DNA of 64,000 bases from Variovorax sp. UMC13 (GTDB lineage Bacteria; Pseudomonadota; Gammaproteobacteria; Burkholderiales; Burkholderiaceae_C). The notes beneath the pieces were generated by a model. It worked only from the letters and a program-made list of their open reading frames with translations. It was not told where the DNA came from and made no database searches. Every line of letters starts with the position of its first letter. The first letter of the stretch is position 1. This document shows, in pieces, positions 48,490 through 56,996 of this stretch. The stretch is taken from NCBI RefSeq assembly GCF_014170375.1, contig NZ_LZZW01000025.1, positions 62,001-126,000 on the forward strand, read 5' to 3'. The translations under genes and the position numbers were made by a program.

Positions 48490-48503
48490 TTGCGCTGGAT
48501 CAA
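48490..48503. promoter_or_regulatory. FNR/Dnr-type box between hsp20 and the cytochrome gene
   Basis: TTGCG-CTGG-ATCAA. For hsp20, TAAATT lies exactly at the -10 position (48462-48467) with a 28-nt leader. For the rightward gene the spacing fits (29-nt leader), but the -10 is poor. Confidence 0.65.
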
Positions 48504-48566
48504 CCGAGCATCTGGTTGCAGAGAGCCGATGAAAGCCTCGCTGTACCGATCCACCGGGAGCGCTCC

Positions 48567-48974
48567 ATGTACCTCGTGCCCACCTCATCTGCCGCTCTCC
48601 GCTCGGCCAGGCTGCCCCGTTCGGCCGCGTTGGTGCTGGCGAAGCTTGCTGCCCTGCATGGCGGTGCGGGCCGGGCGCGGTCGCGCGGCGAGTTGCTCTA
48701 CGACACGAACTGCATTGGCTGCCACAACAATAAGGTGCACTGGCGCGCCGCCAAGCTGGCGACCGACTGGAACAGCCTGGAGGCGCAGGTGCGACGATGG
48801 CAACAGGCCGCCTCGCTCGGTTGGCGCGACGAGGACGTCGCCGAAGTCGCCGGCTACCTCAACGAGCGGTTCTACGGCTTCACGCCGACGAACACGACGG
48901 GCTTGCTGAAGTCTTCAGCGCCAGCACCATTCGCCGCAGGCCTGAATTCGGCGGCTCCGCCGGATCGGCCTTGA
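48567..48974 (+). CDS. Small c-type cytochrome-like protein
   Basis: 135 residues. One haem-binding CIGCH in LLYDTNCIGCHNNKVHWRA, followed by helices and YLNERFYGF. No methionine follows the haem motif, so the sixth ligand may be the histidine of VHWR. The N-terminus is not a clear signal peptide (several arginines within the hydrophobic part), and the last ~30 residues are read antisense to the end of the neighbouring gene, so both ends may be altered. Likely periplasmic electron carrier or sensor. Confidence 0.6.
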   Translation: MYLVPTSSAALRSARLPRSAALVLAKLAALHGGAGRARSRGELLYDTNCIGCHNNKVHWRAAKLATDWNSLEAQVRRWQQAASLGWRDEDVAEVAGYLNERFYGFTPTNTTGLLKSSAPAPFAAGLNSAAPPDRP

Positions 48975-51570
48975 ATCCCATCGCGGCCGAGAGCTTCAGC
49001 ATGCGGGTGTTCTCGCGCAGGACGAGGCCGACGAGTCGCTCGGTGCCGCGCGCGCGTGCATGTTCGATCAATTGCGCGAACAGCAGGGTGCCCAGGCCCT
49101 GGCCCTTGAGGTCGGAGCGCACGGCGATGGCGAACTCGGCCTCCACGTTGTCGGGGTCGCTCACCGTGCGCGCCACGCCCAGTGTCTCGGGGCAGCCTTG
49201 CGTGTCGGTGGCCTCGGCGATGAAGGCCATCTCGCGGTCGTAGTCGATCTGCGTCAGGCGCGCGAGCTCGCTGCGCGGCAGTTCATTCCGGGCGGAGAAG
49301 AAGCGCATGCGGAGATCTTCCGCATCCAGCGATTCGACGAAGCGCCGGTGCTGCGCCTCGTCCTCGGGGCGGATCGGCCGCAGCACGATTTCGCGGCCGT
49401 TCCAGCGCCGCGCGCGCACCCATTGCGCGGGGCAGGGCAGGATCGCGAAGCGCTCGGCGCCGCCGACCGGCGTGCGCGAAATGCGCACGCGCGCGTCGAG
49501 TGCCAGCGCGCCGTCTTCGTCGACCGACAGCGGGTTGATGTCGAGCTCGGCCAGTTGCGGCAGGTCGGACAGCATCCGCGACACCGCGACCAGCACGTCG
49601 TACAGGGCGTCGAGCCGCGCCGGCGGGTGATCCCGAAAGCCGGCCAGCAGGCGCGCGATGCGGGTGCGCGACACCAGTTCGCGTGCCAGGGCGCGGTTCA
49701 GCGGCGGCAGCGCGATGGCCGTGTCGCCGATCACTTCGACCGCGGTGCCGCCCTGGCCGCACAGGATCACCGGGCCGAACAGGCGGTCGATGCTGGCGCC
49801 GACGATGAGTTCCTGCGCATGCGGCCGGCGCACCGTGCGCTGCACGGTGAAGCCGTCGATGCGCGCCAGCGGGCGGGCGCTTCGTACCGCTTCGAGCATC
49901 TCGGCAGCGGCGCGGCCCAGCGCGGCTTCGTCGGCCAGGCCGAGCCGCACGCCGCCCACGTCCGACTTGTGGGTGATGTCGCGCGAGAGGATCTTGAGCG
50001 CCACCGGGTAGCCCAATCCGCACGCGGCCTCGATCGCCGCGTCGGCCGTCGGCGCGACCGCCAGCGTGGGCACGGTCTCGATGCCGTAAGCCCCCAGCAG
50101 CGTCTTTGCTTCCTGTTCGCCCAGCCAGTCGCGCCCGTCGGCCAGGGCGCCGTCCAGCGTTGCGCGGACCGCGCCGCTGTCAGGCGCGGCGTCGGGGCTG
50201 GCACTCGGCGTCTCCATCAGGATGTCCTGGTTGCGCCGGTAGGTCTGGAGCATCGCGAAGGCGTGCACCGCCTCTTCCGGCGTGGCGTAGTCGGCCACGC
50301 CGGCCTCCTCGAAGAGCCTGCGCGCCTGCGCCACCGCGTCGTCGCCGAGCCAGGCGCTCATCACACGCGAGGCATGGCTGCGTACCAGCGGAAGGCAGGC
50401 ACGCGCGATGTCCTCGCTGCGCACGACGGCCGTCGGCGCATGCATGAAGAGCACCGCGCCGGCCGCCTCGTCGGCCAGCAGTGCGGCCAGCGTCTCGGCA
50501 TAGCGCTCGACGGGCGCGTCGCCGATGATGTCGATGGGGTTCGCATGCGACCAGTGCGCGGGCAGCACCGCGTCCAGGCATGCCTTCAGTGTCGCGCCGA
50601 GATCGGCCAGCGTCACGTCTTCGCGCGCGGCCGCGTCGGCGGCCATCACGCCGGCACCCCCGCCGTTGGTCATGAGGGTGAGCGTGCCGTGCCGGCTGCC
50701 GCGAAAGCGCGACAGGGTCTCGGCAGCGACGAAGAGCTCCTGCAGCGTGTCAACGCGTAGCATGCCGGCGCGCCGGATGGCCGCGTCGTAGACCGTGTCG
50801 GAACCCGCGAGCGCCCCGGTGTGCGAGGCCGCCGCCTGCAAGCCGTGCCCTGCGCGCCCGGCCTTGAGCACGATCACCGGCTTGTTGCGCGCGGCCGCAC
50901 GCGCCGCCGACATGAACTTGCGCGGCGATTCGATGGACTCCACGTACAGCAGGATCGACCGCGTGCGCGCATCGCTCGCCAGGTGGTCGAGCAGGTCACC
51001 AAAGTCGACGTCGCAGTGATCGCCCAGCGAAACGAGGTGCGACAGGCCGATGCCGCGGCTGCGTGTCCAGTCGAGCACCGCCGTCACCAGCGCGCCCGAT
51101 TGCGAGACGAAGGCCACGTCGCCCGCCAGCGCATCGGTGTGCGCGAAGCTGGCGTTCAGGCCGATGTGCGGACTGAGCAGGCCCAGGCAGTTGGGCCCGA
51201 GCAGCCGCAGCGTGAAGGGTTGCGCCGCCTTCAGCGCAGCCTGCTTCTGGTCCGCACTCATCCCGGCCGTGACGACCACCACCGCCCGGGTGCCCAGGGT
51301 ACCGAGCTGCGCGACGAGCGGCGCCACGGTGGCCGGCGGCGTGCAGATCAGCGCCAGGTCGGGGGCGGCGGGCAGGCTCGCCGCGCTGGAGAAAATGGGC
51401 ACACCATCGAGCGCGCGGTGCTTCGGGTTCACACCGTACATCGGCCCCGCGAAGCGGCCGGCCCGAAGGTTGCGCCAGACCGTGGCGCCGACGCTGCCGG
51501 GCCGGCTGGAAGCGCCAAACACGGCGACGGAGGCCGGCGACAGCAGGCGGTCGAGATGGCGAATGCTCAA
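48880..51570 (-). CDS. Bifunctional acyl-CoA synthetase (ADP-forming)/GNAT acetyltransferase, Pat-like
   Basis: 896 residues. CoA-binding domain (SVAVFGASSRPGSVG), ligase CoA domains with H250 in AAASHTGALAG, ATP-grasp (YPVALKILSRDITHKSDVGGV), then a C-terminal GNAT domain (ARTVSDPDNVEAEFAIAVRSD, LKGQGLG). The layout is that of PatZ/YfiQ, which acetylates and inactivates Acs; but E. coli PatZ lacks the phospho-histidine that is kept here, so this protein may also interconvert acyl-CoA and ATP. Start TTG 51570 with GGAG 8 nt upstream. Confidence 0.88.
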   Translation of the reverse strand: MSIRHLDRLLSPASVAVFGASSRPGSVGATVWRNLRAGRFAGPMYGVNPKHRALDGVPIFSSAASLPAAPDLALICTPPATVAPLVAQLGTLGTRAVVVVTAGMSADQKQAALKAAQPFTLRLLGPNCLGLLSPHIGLNASFAHTDALAGDVAFVSQSGALVTAVLDWTRSRGIGLSHLVSLGDHCDVDFGDLLDHLASDARTRSILLYVESIESPRKFMSAARAAARNKPVIVLKAGRAGHGLQAAASHTGALAGSDTVYDAAIRRAGMLRVDTLQELFVAAETLSRFRGSRHGTLTLMTNGGGAGVMAADAAAREDVTLADLGATLKACLDAVLPAHWSHANPIDIIGDAPVERYAETLAALLADEAAGAVLFMHAPTAVVRSEDIARACLPLVRSHASRVMSAWLGDDAVAQARRLFEEAGVADYATPEEAVHAFAMLQTYRRNQDILMETPSASPDAAPDSGAVRATLDGALADGRDWLGEQEAKTLLGAYGIETVPTLAVAPTADAAIEAACGLGYPVALKILSRDITHKSDVGGVRLGLADEAALGRAAAEMLEAVRSARPLARIDGFTVQRTVRRPHAQELIVGASIDRLFGPVILCGQGGTAVEVIGDTAIALPPLNRALARELVSRTRIARLLAGFRDHPPARLDALYDVLVAVSRMLSDLPQLAELDINPLSVDEDGALALDARVRISRTPVGGAERFAILPCPAQWVRARRWNGREIVLRPIRPEDEAQHRRFVESLDAEDLRMRFFSARNELPRSELARLTQIDYDREMAFIAEATDTQGCPETLGVARTVSDPDNVEAEFAIAVRSDLKGQGLGTLLFAQLIEHARARGTERLVGLVLRENTRMLKLSAAMGFKADPAEPPNSGLRRMVLALKTSASPSCSSA

Positions 51571-51622
51571 GGGGAGGCTCCAGAGTGGCCGCCCATGGTG
51601 CCGGCCAGCGGCGGCCCACGGC

Positions 51623-51636
51623 TTGATGCAGGTCAA
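51623..51636. promoter_or_regulatory. FNR/Dnr-type box between the Pat-like gene and the adenylate-forming enzyme gene
   Basis: TTGAT-GCAG-GTCAA, near consensus. Predicted starts at about 51588 (leftward, 18-nt leader) and 51671 (rightward, just before the AAGGAG at 51676). Confidence 0.65.
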
Positions 51637-51685
51637 TCTCCCACCGCCGGGGCGGCGCCAAGCTCGCCATTTGAAGGAGCCCGCC

Positions 51686-51727
51686 ATGCACGCCCCGTTC
51701 GAAGCCGCATATGCCGTCGACGTTTGA
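51686..51727 (+). other. Short upstream frame overlapping the next gene's start
   Basis: ATG 51686 is preceded by a strong GAAGGAG site and encodes 13 residues (HAPFEAAYAVDV then stop), overlapping the next gene's ATG out of frame. It may be a coupling leader peptide, or the true N-terminus separated from the main frame by a small indel. Confidence 0.45.
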
Positions 51728-53129
51728 CCAATGGCGCGCCAGCCGGGTCGCGGCCGAGGTGTCGGTTGCCACGCAGGTTCCGGCCGCGTCGCTTGCAGCA
51801 ATGCGCGCGCGGCGGCTCGCGGCGCTTCTGGCCCATGCGGCTGCGCACTCGCCACGGTATCGGCGTCTGCTGGCCGGCTGCGATCCCGCCACCGTGCGGC
51901 TGGAAGACCTGCCGGTGGCGCGCAAGGCCGAACTGATGCGCGACTTCGAGGGCTGGGTGACCGACCCGGCGCTCTCGCTGCCGGCGTTGCGACGCTATGT
52001 CGCCGATCCCGCGAACATCGCGACGGACTTCCTCGGCCACTACACGGTGTGGGAAAGCTCGGGCAGCACGGGCGAGCCCGCGATCTTCGTGCAGGACGCG
52101 CAGGCGATGGCGGTGTACGACGCGCTGGAGGCGCTGCGCCGCCCGATGTTGCGGCCGCTCGACCGGTTGTTCGATCCGTGGGGCCTGAGCGAGCGCATCG
52201 CCTCCGTCGGCGCGACCGACGGGCATTTCGCGAGCACCGTGTCGGTGGAGCGCCTGCGGCGCCTGCAGCCATGGCTCGCGCAGCGGCTGGTCGGGATCTC
52301 GTTCCTGCAACCGCTGCCAGCGCTGTGCGCCGAGCTCGATGCATTCGGCCCTACGGTGGTGGCGACCTATCCCAGTGCCGCGGTGCTGCTGGCGGAAGAA
52401 CGGCAGGCCGGGCGGCTGAAGGCCGCGCCGCGCGAGATCTGCACCGGCGGCGAGACCTTGTCGGCAGCGGGCCGCGCATTCGTGCTGCAGGCGTTCGGTT
52501 GTCCCGTGGCCAACAGCTTTGGTGCGTCGGAGTTCCTTTCGCTCGCCTTCGAATGTCCCCGCGGCCGGCTGCATCTCAACAGCGACTGGGCGATCCTGGA
52601 AGCGGTCGACGCGCACGGGCGGGTCTTGCCGCCCGGCGGCTGGCTCTACATCCGCACGCTGCAGGCGCTGGGCCTGGCGACGGTCAAGCACGTGGCGCCG
52701 ACACCGCACCTGGTTGCGCCGAAGGCGACCGTCGACCTCGCCACGGTGCAGGCGGTCATCCGCTGCCACTACGACGTGCTGGCGAGCTACACGCGTTCTC
52801 TGAAGAAGGCTTGCGCCGCGGCACTCGGCCGGTTGCGAGACATGTCGCCGCAAGCCGCTCGCGCGTTAAAGGCGGCGAAGCCATTGCTCGGCAAGGATCA
52901 GGCACTGCTCGATCCGTCGCGCTACCGGCAGGTGATGCAGGCGCTTAAGGCGTCGCAAGCGCTGGCCACGATGTATTCGATGCGCGGGGAACTCACGACC
53001 GTGTGGAGCCGCTCCACTGCCTCCGGCGAGCAGCTCGCGCGGCATTTGCAGGACTGGTGCCAGCGCGCCGAGGCAAGCGCCATCGCACCGCTGGCGGAAT
53101 TTTCCCGCCGCCTGCGGTCCTACGCCTGA
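51711..53129 (+). CDS. PaaK-like adenylate-forming enzyme (AMP-binding)
   Basis: 472 residues related to phenylacetate-CoA ligase and CoF synthetases. Motifs: YRRLLAGCDPATVRLEDLP, the phosphate-binding ESSGSTGEPAIF, EICTGGETLSAAGRAF and NSFGASEFL. The acid substrate is unknown. The ATG at 51711 has a weaker ribosome-binding site than the short frame at 51686, so the real start may be there with a frameshift between. Its 3' end overlaps the convergent DUF4010 gene by 10 nt. Confidence 0.7.
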   Translation: MPSTFDQWRASRVAAEVSVATQVPAASLAAMRARRLAALLAHAAAHSPRYRRLLAGCDPATVRLEDLPVARKAELMRDFEGWVTDPALSLPALRRYVADPANIATDFLGHYTVWESSGSTGEPAIFVQDAQAMAVYDALEALRRPMLRPLDRLFDPWGLSERIASVGATDGHFASTVSVERLRRLQPWLAQRLVGISFLQPLPALCAELDAFGPTVVATYPSAAVLLAEERQAGRLKAAPREICTGGETLSAAGRAFVLQAFGCPVANSFGASEFLSLAFECPRGRLHLNSDWAILEAVDAHGRVLPPGGWLYIRTLQALGLATVKHVAPTPHLVAPKATVDLATVQAVIRCHYDVLASYTRSLKKACAAALGRLRDMSPQAARALKAAKPLLGKDQALLDPSRYRQVMQALKASQALATMYSMRGELTTVWSRSTASGEQLARHLQDWCQRAEASAIAPLAEFSRRLRSYA

Positions 53130-54391
53130 CCCGACCTCGTCAGCCAGATGGCGACGGCGCAGGCGCAAGCCAGACTCGCCGTCAGCGCGGCCGCCACGCG
53201 CAGCGCGTAATTTCCGCCGCCGGTGGTCAGGGCCACCGCGCAGCGCGTGAGCGTGTTGGTTCCGACCGCCACGAGCACGCCGAGGACGAAACGATCGGTC
53301 GCCAGCGTGCCGGCCGCGTGCAGCGACGCGAGCGAGGCCACGGGCGCATGGGCGTCGATCAGCGCACCGAGCGCGATGCCGACCTGCAGGCCCGTATCGC
53401 CGAAGTGCCGTTGCGCCGTGCCCACCAGCAACGCGACCAGCGCCAATGCGAGGGCAATGGCCAGCGCCTCGCGTGGACGCAGTGCGCTGCGGGTGCTCAC
53501 GGGCGCTTCGGGCGCGATGGATGGCGCGGGCGAAAGGAGCGGCAGCAAGCCCACGGCCGCCGCGCCCGCTGCGCCCGCCAGTGCCACCGGCAGCAGCGCG
53601 AGAGCGGCTGGCGGCGACAGCGCGGCGGTCATGGTCAGGGCCAGCACCCAGGTGGCCACCGCCGACAGCCCTGCAGCGCCGGCCAGCAGAGCGGTGTGCA
53701 GCGGGTGCTCGCGAGCGCGGCTGCCAAAGGAAGCCACGGTGGCCGTGCTCGACACGAACCCCGATGCGAAGCCTGCGCCCAGCAGGCCACCGCGCACGCC
53801 GAGCCAGCGCACCGCCGCCTGTCCCGCCGCCTGGATTGCCATGATCAGCAACACCATCGCCGCCAACGGTCGGAGCGCGATGCCGCCGAGCATCTCGATC
53901 GGGCGGGACGAAATGAATGGCAGCACGATCAGCGCAAGCGCCGCCAACAGAACGCCGTCGTGCAGCTCCTGCTCGCTGAGAAGATCGGTGGCGAACCGAT
54001 GCAACCTGCGCCGCGCCGCCAGCAGCAACGCCAGGCCGGCGCCACAGGCAGCCCCGAGCGATGGCTCGACGACGCACAGCACGCCGAGAAGGTAGGTCGT
54101 AAAGAGGGCGATCTCGGTGGTCATGCCCGGATCGCGCGAGCGGCTCTTCCAGTGCGACACGAGCGCCAGCGTGGCGACGAGCACGGCGCCGATCGGGACC
54201 AGCGTCGGGACGGGCAGCAATTGCGCCACCGCCCCGGCCAAAGCGGCAATGGCGAAGGTCCGCAACCCTGCGGCTGCGCGCCGGTCGCCATCGCCCTTGC
54301 GCCGCTCGCGTTCGAGGCCGACGATGAGTCCGACGCCCAGCGCCGCGGCCAGTCCAATCATCGCCGCCGACCGGTTGAGTGTCTCCATCAC
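53120..54391 (-). CDS. MgtC/DUF4010 family membrane protein
   Basis: 423 residues. The N-terminal MgtC-like part has ALGVGLIVGLERERR and GLRTFAIAALAGAVAQL; the C-terminal DUF4010 half has GAGFASGFVSSTATVASFGSRA. About 12 membrane spans. MgtC proteins are linked to magnesium limitation and ATP-synthase control; the transport role of DUF4010 is unknown. ATG 54391 or 54388. An FNR-type box lies upstream, shared with the oxidoreductase gene. Confidence 0.85.
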   Translation of the reverse strand: MMETLNRSAAMIGLAAALGVGLIVGLERERRKGDGDRRAAAGLRTFAIAALAGAVAQLLPVPTLVPIGAVLVATLALVSHWKSRSRDPGMTTEIALFTTYLLGVLCVVEPSLGAACGAGLALLLAARRRLHRFATDLLSEQELHDGVLLAALALIVLPFISSRPIEMLGGIALRPLAAMVLLIMAIQAAGQAAVRWLGVRGGLLGAGFASGFVSSTATVASFGSRAREHPLHTALLAGAAGLSAVATWVLALTMTAALSPPAALALLPVALAGAAGAAAVGLLPLLSPAPSIAPEAPVSTRSALRPREALAIALALALVALLVGTAQRHFGDTGLQVGIALGALIDAHAPVASLASLHAAGTLATDRFVLGVLVAVGTNTLTRCAVALTTGGGNYALRVAAALTASLACACAVAIWLTRSGQA

Positions 54392-54462
54392 CGCAGTGTC
54401 GCGCCAGACGGCGTCGCGTCAAGGTGGCGCGACTGCCTGGCCCGGCGCCGGGCTGCACGGGC

Positions 54463-54476
54463 TTGATCCTGCGCAA
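54463..54476. promoter_or_regulatory. FNR/Dnr-type box between the DUF4010 and oxidoreductase genes
   Basis: TTGAT-CCTG-CGCAA. Rightward, CAGGAT at 54499-54504 serves as -10 with a 26-nt leader; leftward the start would fall near 54428 with a 37-nt leader. Confidence 0.6.
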
Positions 54477-54536
54477 GGACGAGCCGCTGCGCGGCGAGCA
54501 GGATGGTTCGATCTTTCGCTCAAGTGCGGATTCGCC

Positions 54537-55136
54537 ATGCCGAACACCATGTCCAGAAAAATCCTCCTGCTGCAAGGTCACCCCGACGCGTCGACCGCGC
54601 ACTTCAGCGATTCGCTCGCCGACGCCTATGCGCGCGGCGCGCAGGGGGCCGGGCACGAGGTCCGGCAGATCCGGATCGCGGAACTCGACTTCCCCTTGCT
54701 GCGCAGCAAGACGGCATGGGACACGCAGGCGCTGCCACCGGTGTTGCAGCCCGCACAGGACGCGATCCTGTGGGCCGAACACATCGTGCTGTTCTTTCCG
54801 CTGTGGCTCGGCGGCATGCCGGCAATTGCCAAGGGCTTTCTCGAACAGGTGCTTCGCCCCGGGTTCGCATTCGTGCGGGTGTCGGAGGGCAGCATGGGCC
54901 TGAAGCTGCTGAAGGGCCGCTCGGCGCACATCGTCGTGACGATGGGCATGCCGTCACTGGTCTATCGCTGGTACTTCCGCGCACACAGCCTGAAGGCGCT
55001 GAAACGCAACATCCTCGGTTTCGTGGGCATCGCGCCGGTGCACGAAACACTGGTCGGCATGGTCGAGGGCATGAACGATGTCCAGCGCCGGCAATGGCTG
55101 CGCCGGATCGAAGCCATGGGACGCGAGGGCCGCTAG
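54537..55136 (+). CDS. NAD(P)H-dependent quinone oxidoreductase, flavodoxin-like
   Basis: 199 residues. Flavodoxin-2 fold: KILLLQGHPDASTAHFSDSLADAY at the FMN phosphate site, HIVLFFPLWLGGMPAIAKGFLEQVL as the conserved central motif, and HIVVTMGMPSL. Relatives (KefF, MdaB, NQO) reduce quinones with two electrons. ATG 54537 or 54549. Single gene before the alcohol dehydrogenase operon. Confidence 0.87.
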   Translation: MPNTMSRKILLLQGHPDASTAHFSDSLADAYARGAQGAGHEVRQIRIAELDFPLLRSKTAWDTQALPPVLQPAQDAILWAEHIVLFFPLWLGGMPAIAKGFLEQVLRPGFAFVRVSEGSMGLKLLKGRSAHIVVTMGMPSLVYRWYFRAHSLKALKRNILGFVGIAPVHETLVGMVEGMNDVQRRQWLRRIEAMGREGR

Positions 55137-55165
55137 GGTCGTTTGTGCGGCCAGACGGGCATTCC

Positions 55166-55179
55166 TTGCGCTACCTCAA
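55166..55179 (+). promoter_or_regulatory. FNR/Dnr-type box of the adh-usp-ATPase operon
   Basis: TTGCG-CTAC-CTCAA. TAACGT at 55202-55207 is a -10 at the usual spacing, which places the transcription start on the adh ATG itself. Confidence 0.5.
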
Positions 55180-55213
55180 GCGTCGCACGCCAATGGGCGC
55201 CTAACGTGGTGGC

Positions 55214-56251
55214 ATGAAAGCAATCGTCTACCGGGGCCCCGGCCTCAAGTCGCTCGAAGACCGTCCCAAGCCGCAAATCCAGGCGCCGGGCGACGCCGTC
55301 GTCAAGATCCTCAAGACCACCATCTGCGGCACCGACCTGCACATCCTCAAGGGCGACGTGCCGAGTTGCGCGCCGGGCCGCATCCTCGGGCACGAAGGCG
55401 TGGGCGTCGTCGAGACCATCGGCGCCGGCGTCACCGCATTTCGTGCGGGCGACCATGTGCTGATCTCGTGCATCTCGTCGTGCGGCAAGTGCGAGTACTG
55501 CCGTCGCGGCATGTATTCGCATTGCACCACCGGCGGCTGGATACTGGGCAACACCATCGACGGGACGCAGGCCGAGTACGTGCGCATTCCGCATGCGGAC
55601 ACCAGCCTCTACCCGATTCCCGCGGGCGCCGACGAAGAGGCGCTGGTGATGCTCAGCGACATCCTGCCCACCGGCTTCGAATGCGGTGTGCTCAACGGCA
55701 AGGTCGCGCCAGGCAGTACGGTGGCGATCGTGGGCGCCGGACCGATCGGCCTGGCCACGCTGCTCACCTCGCAGTTCTATTCGCCGTCGCAGATCATCCT
55801 CATCGACCTTGACGACGCCCGGCTCGAGGTGGCGCGCCGCTTCGGCGCGACGCACACTGTCAACAGCAGCGACGGCAAGGCGGCCGATGCGGTGCTCGCG
55901 TTGACCGGCGGCCGCGGCGTCGACGTGTCGATCGAGGCCGTGGGCATACCGGCCACCTTCGTGCTGTGCCAGGACATCGTGGCGCCCGGCGGCACCATCG
56001 CGAACATCGGGGTGCACGGGCACCCGGCCGAACTCCACCTGGAGCGCCTGTGGTCGCAGAACATCGCGATCACCACGCGGCTGGTGGACACGGTGTCCAC
56101 GCCGATGCTGCTCAAGACGGTGCAGTCGCACAAGGTGGATCCGGCCCGGCTCATCACGCACCGCTTCAAACTCGACCAGGCGATGGACGCCTACGACACC
56201 TTCGCGCGCGCGGCCGAGACGCACGCGCTCAAAGTGATCATCGAAGCGTAG
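55214..56251 (+). CDS. Zinc-dependent alcohol dehydrogenase
   Basis: 345 residues, intact. Catalytic zinc set CGTDLHIL (C38) and GHEGVG (H59, E60), structural-zinc cysteines CISSCGKCEYCRRGMYSHC, and the NAD-binding AIVGAGPIGLATLL. Close to the bacterial 2,3-butanediol/isopropanol-type alcohol dehydrogenases. First gene of a run of six same-strand genes. The predicted transcript would be leaderless; only a weak GGTGG precedes the ATG. Confidence 0.92.
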   Translation: MKAIVYRGPGLKSLEDRPKPQIQAPGDAVVKILKTTICGTDLHILKGDVPSCAPGRILGHEGVGVVETIGAGVTAFRAGDHVLISCISSCGKCEYCRRGMYSHCTTGGWILGNTIDGTQAEYVRIPHADTSLYPIPAGADEEALVMLSDILPTGFECGVLNGKVAPGSTVAIVGAGPIGLATLLTSQFYSPSQIILIDLDDARLEVARRFGATHTVNSSDGKAADAVLALTGGRGVDVSIEAVGIPATFVLCQDIVAPGGTIANIGVHGHPAELHLERLWSQNIAITTRLVDTVSTPMLLKTVQSHKVDPARLITHRFKLDQAMDAYDTFARAAETHALKVIIEA

Positions 56252-56311
56252 CTGTCCGCGCATCCCCCAAGGCTTGTTTCCCGATTCATTCATTCCTCTC
56301 GAAAGATTTTC

Positions 56312-56692
56312 ATGTCGCTTTTCCACGCCGTCATCTGGATCGATCACCACAGCGCGCAGCTCCTTCAGTTCGACGCTGCCCAGGTTGTTGCGCAACAGGT
56401 GAGAGAGCACCTCCACTGCACGCGCCAGCACGGCAGCCAGGTGCGCAGCGAGCACGAGCTCTTCGGCGAGGTCTGCGATGCGACAAAGGGCATCGCCGAA
56501 GTGCTGGTCGTTGGCTCGCACACCGCGCTGGCCGACTTTCGCCACTACGTGGAGAAGCACCGCGCTGAGATGGCGCTGCGCATCGTCGGTTGGGAGACGG
56601 CGGGCCGCATGAGCAGCGCCGAACTGGTGGCGCTTGCGCGACGTTGGGTTTCCGTGCACGCGGGCATGGCCACGCCCATGAAGGCCGGCTAG
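56312..56692 (+). CDS. eRF1/Host_attach-like small protein ('translational machinery protein')
   Basis: 126 residues. It starts SLFHAVIWIDHHSAQLLQFD, contains IAEVLVVGSHTALADFRHYVEKH and RIVGWETAGRM, a pattern I associate with small proteins related to the third domain of release factor eRF1 / Pelota. The activity in bacteria is not established; a role in ribosome hibernation or rescue would fit the stress context but is inference. 60 nt after the alcohol dehydrogenase. Confidence 0.6.
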   Translation: MSLFHAVIWIDHHSAQLLQFDAAQVVAQQVREHLHCTRQHGSQVRSEHELFGEVCDATKGIAEVLVVGSHTALADFRHYVEKHRAEMALRIVGWETAGRMSSAELVALARRWVSVHAGMATPMKAG

Positions 56693-56740
56693 CAAAGCCC
56701 TGCGCGAAAGACGAAACGACCTGTTCCCGAAAGGACCCCC

Positions 56741-56971
56741 ATGCCCAACGACCACTTTTCGACAGCCCCGACGCAGCCCGCGCCTTTCGGCGCAGGCTGC
56801 CTTCAACTCCTGATGGCCTGGCAGATGGCCGCCGTCAGAGGCGCATTGCTGGCACAGGGCCAGCAGTGGGAAGCGATGGGCGTGTGGCAGCGCTCGGCTG
56901 CCGCCGTTCAGCGCGAGCTCATGGACGAGTGGATCTGCAGGTTCGGCGGCGGTGTGCCGCTGGACGGCTGA
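56741..56971 (+). CDS. Small hypothetical protein
   Basis: 76 residues with one predicted amphipathic helix region (LQLLMAWQMAAVRGALLAQGQQWEAMGVW) and no known motif. The tryptophan/glutamine-rich helix is faintly like phasins, but too short for a claim. It lies between two same-strand genes with short gaps and has an AAAGGA site, so it is probably translated in the operon. Confidence 0.5.
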   Translation: MPNDHFSTAPTQPAPFGAGCLQLLMAWQMAAVRGALLAQGQQWEAMGVWQRSAAAVQRELMDEWICRFGGGVPLDG

Positions 56972-56996
56972 GCCACCGGGAGCAGAAGGGGCGCCC

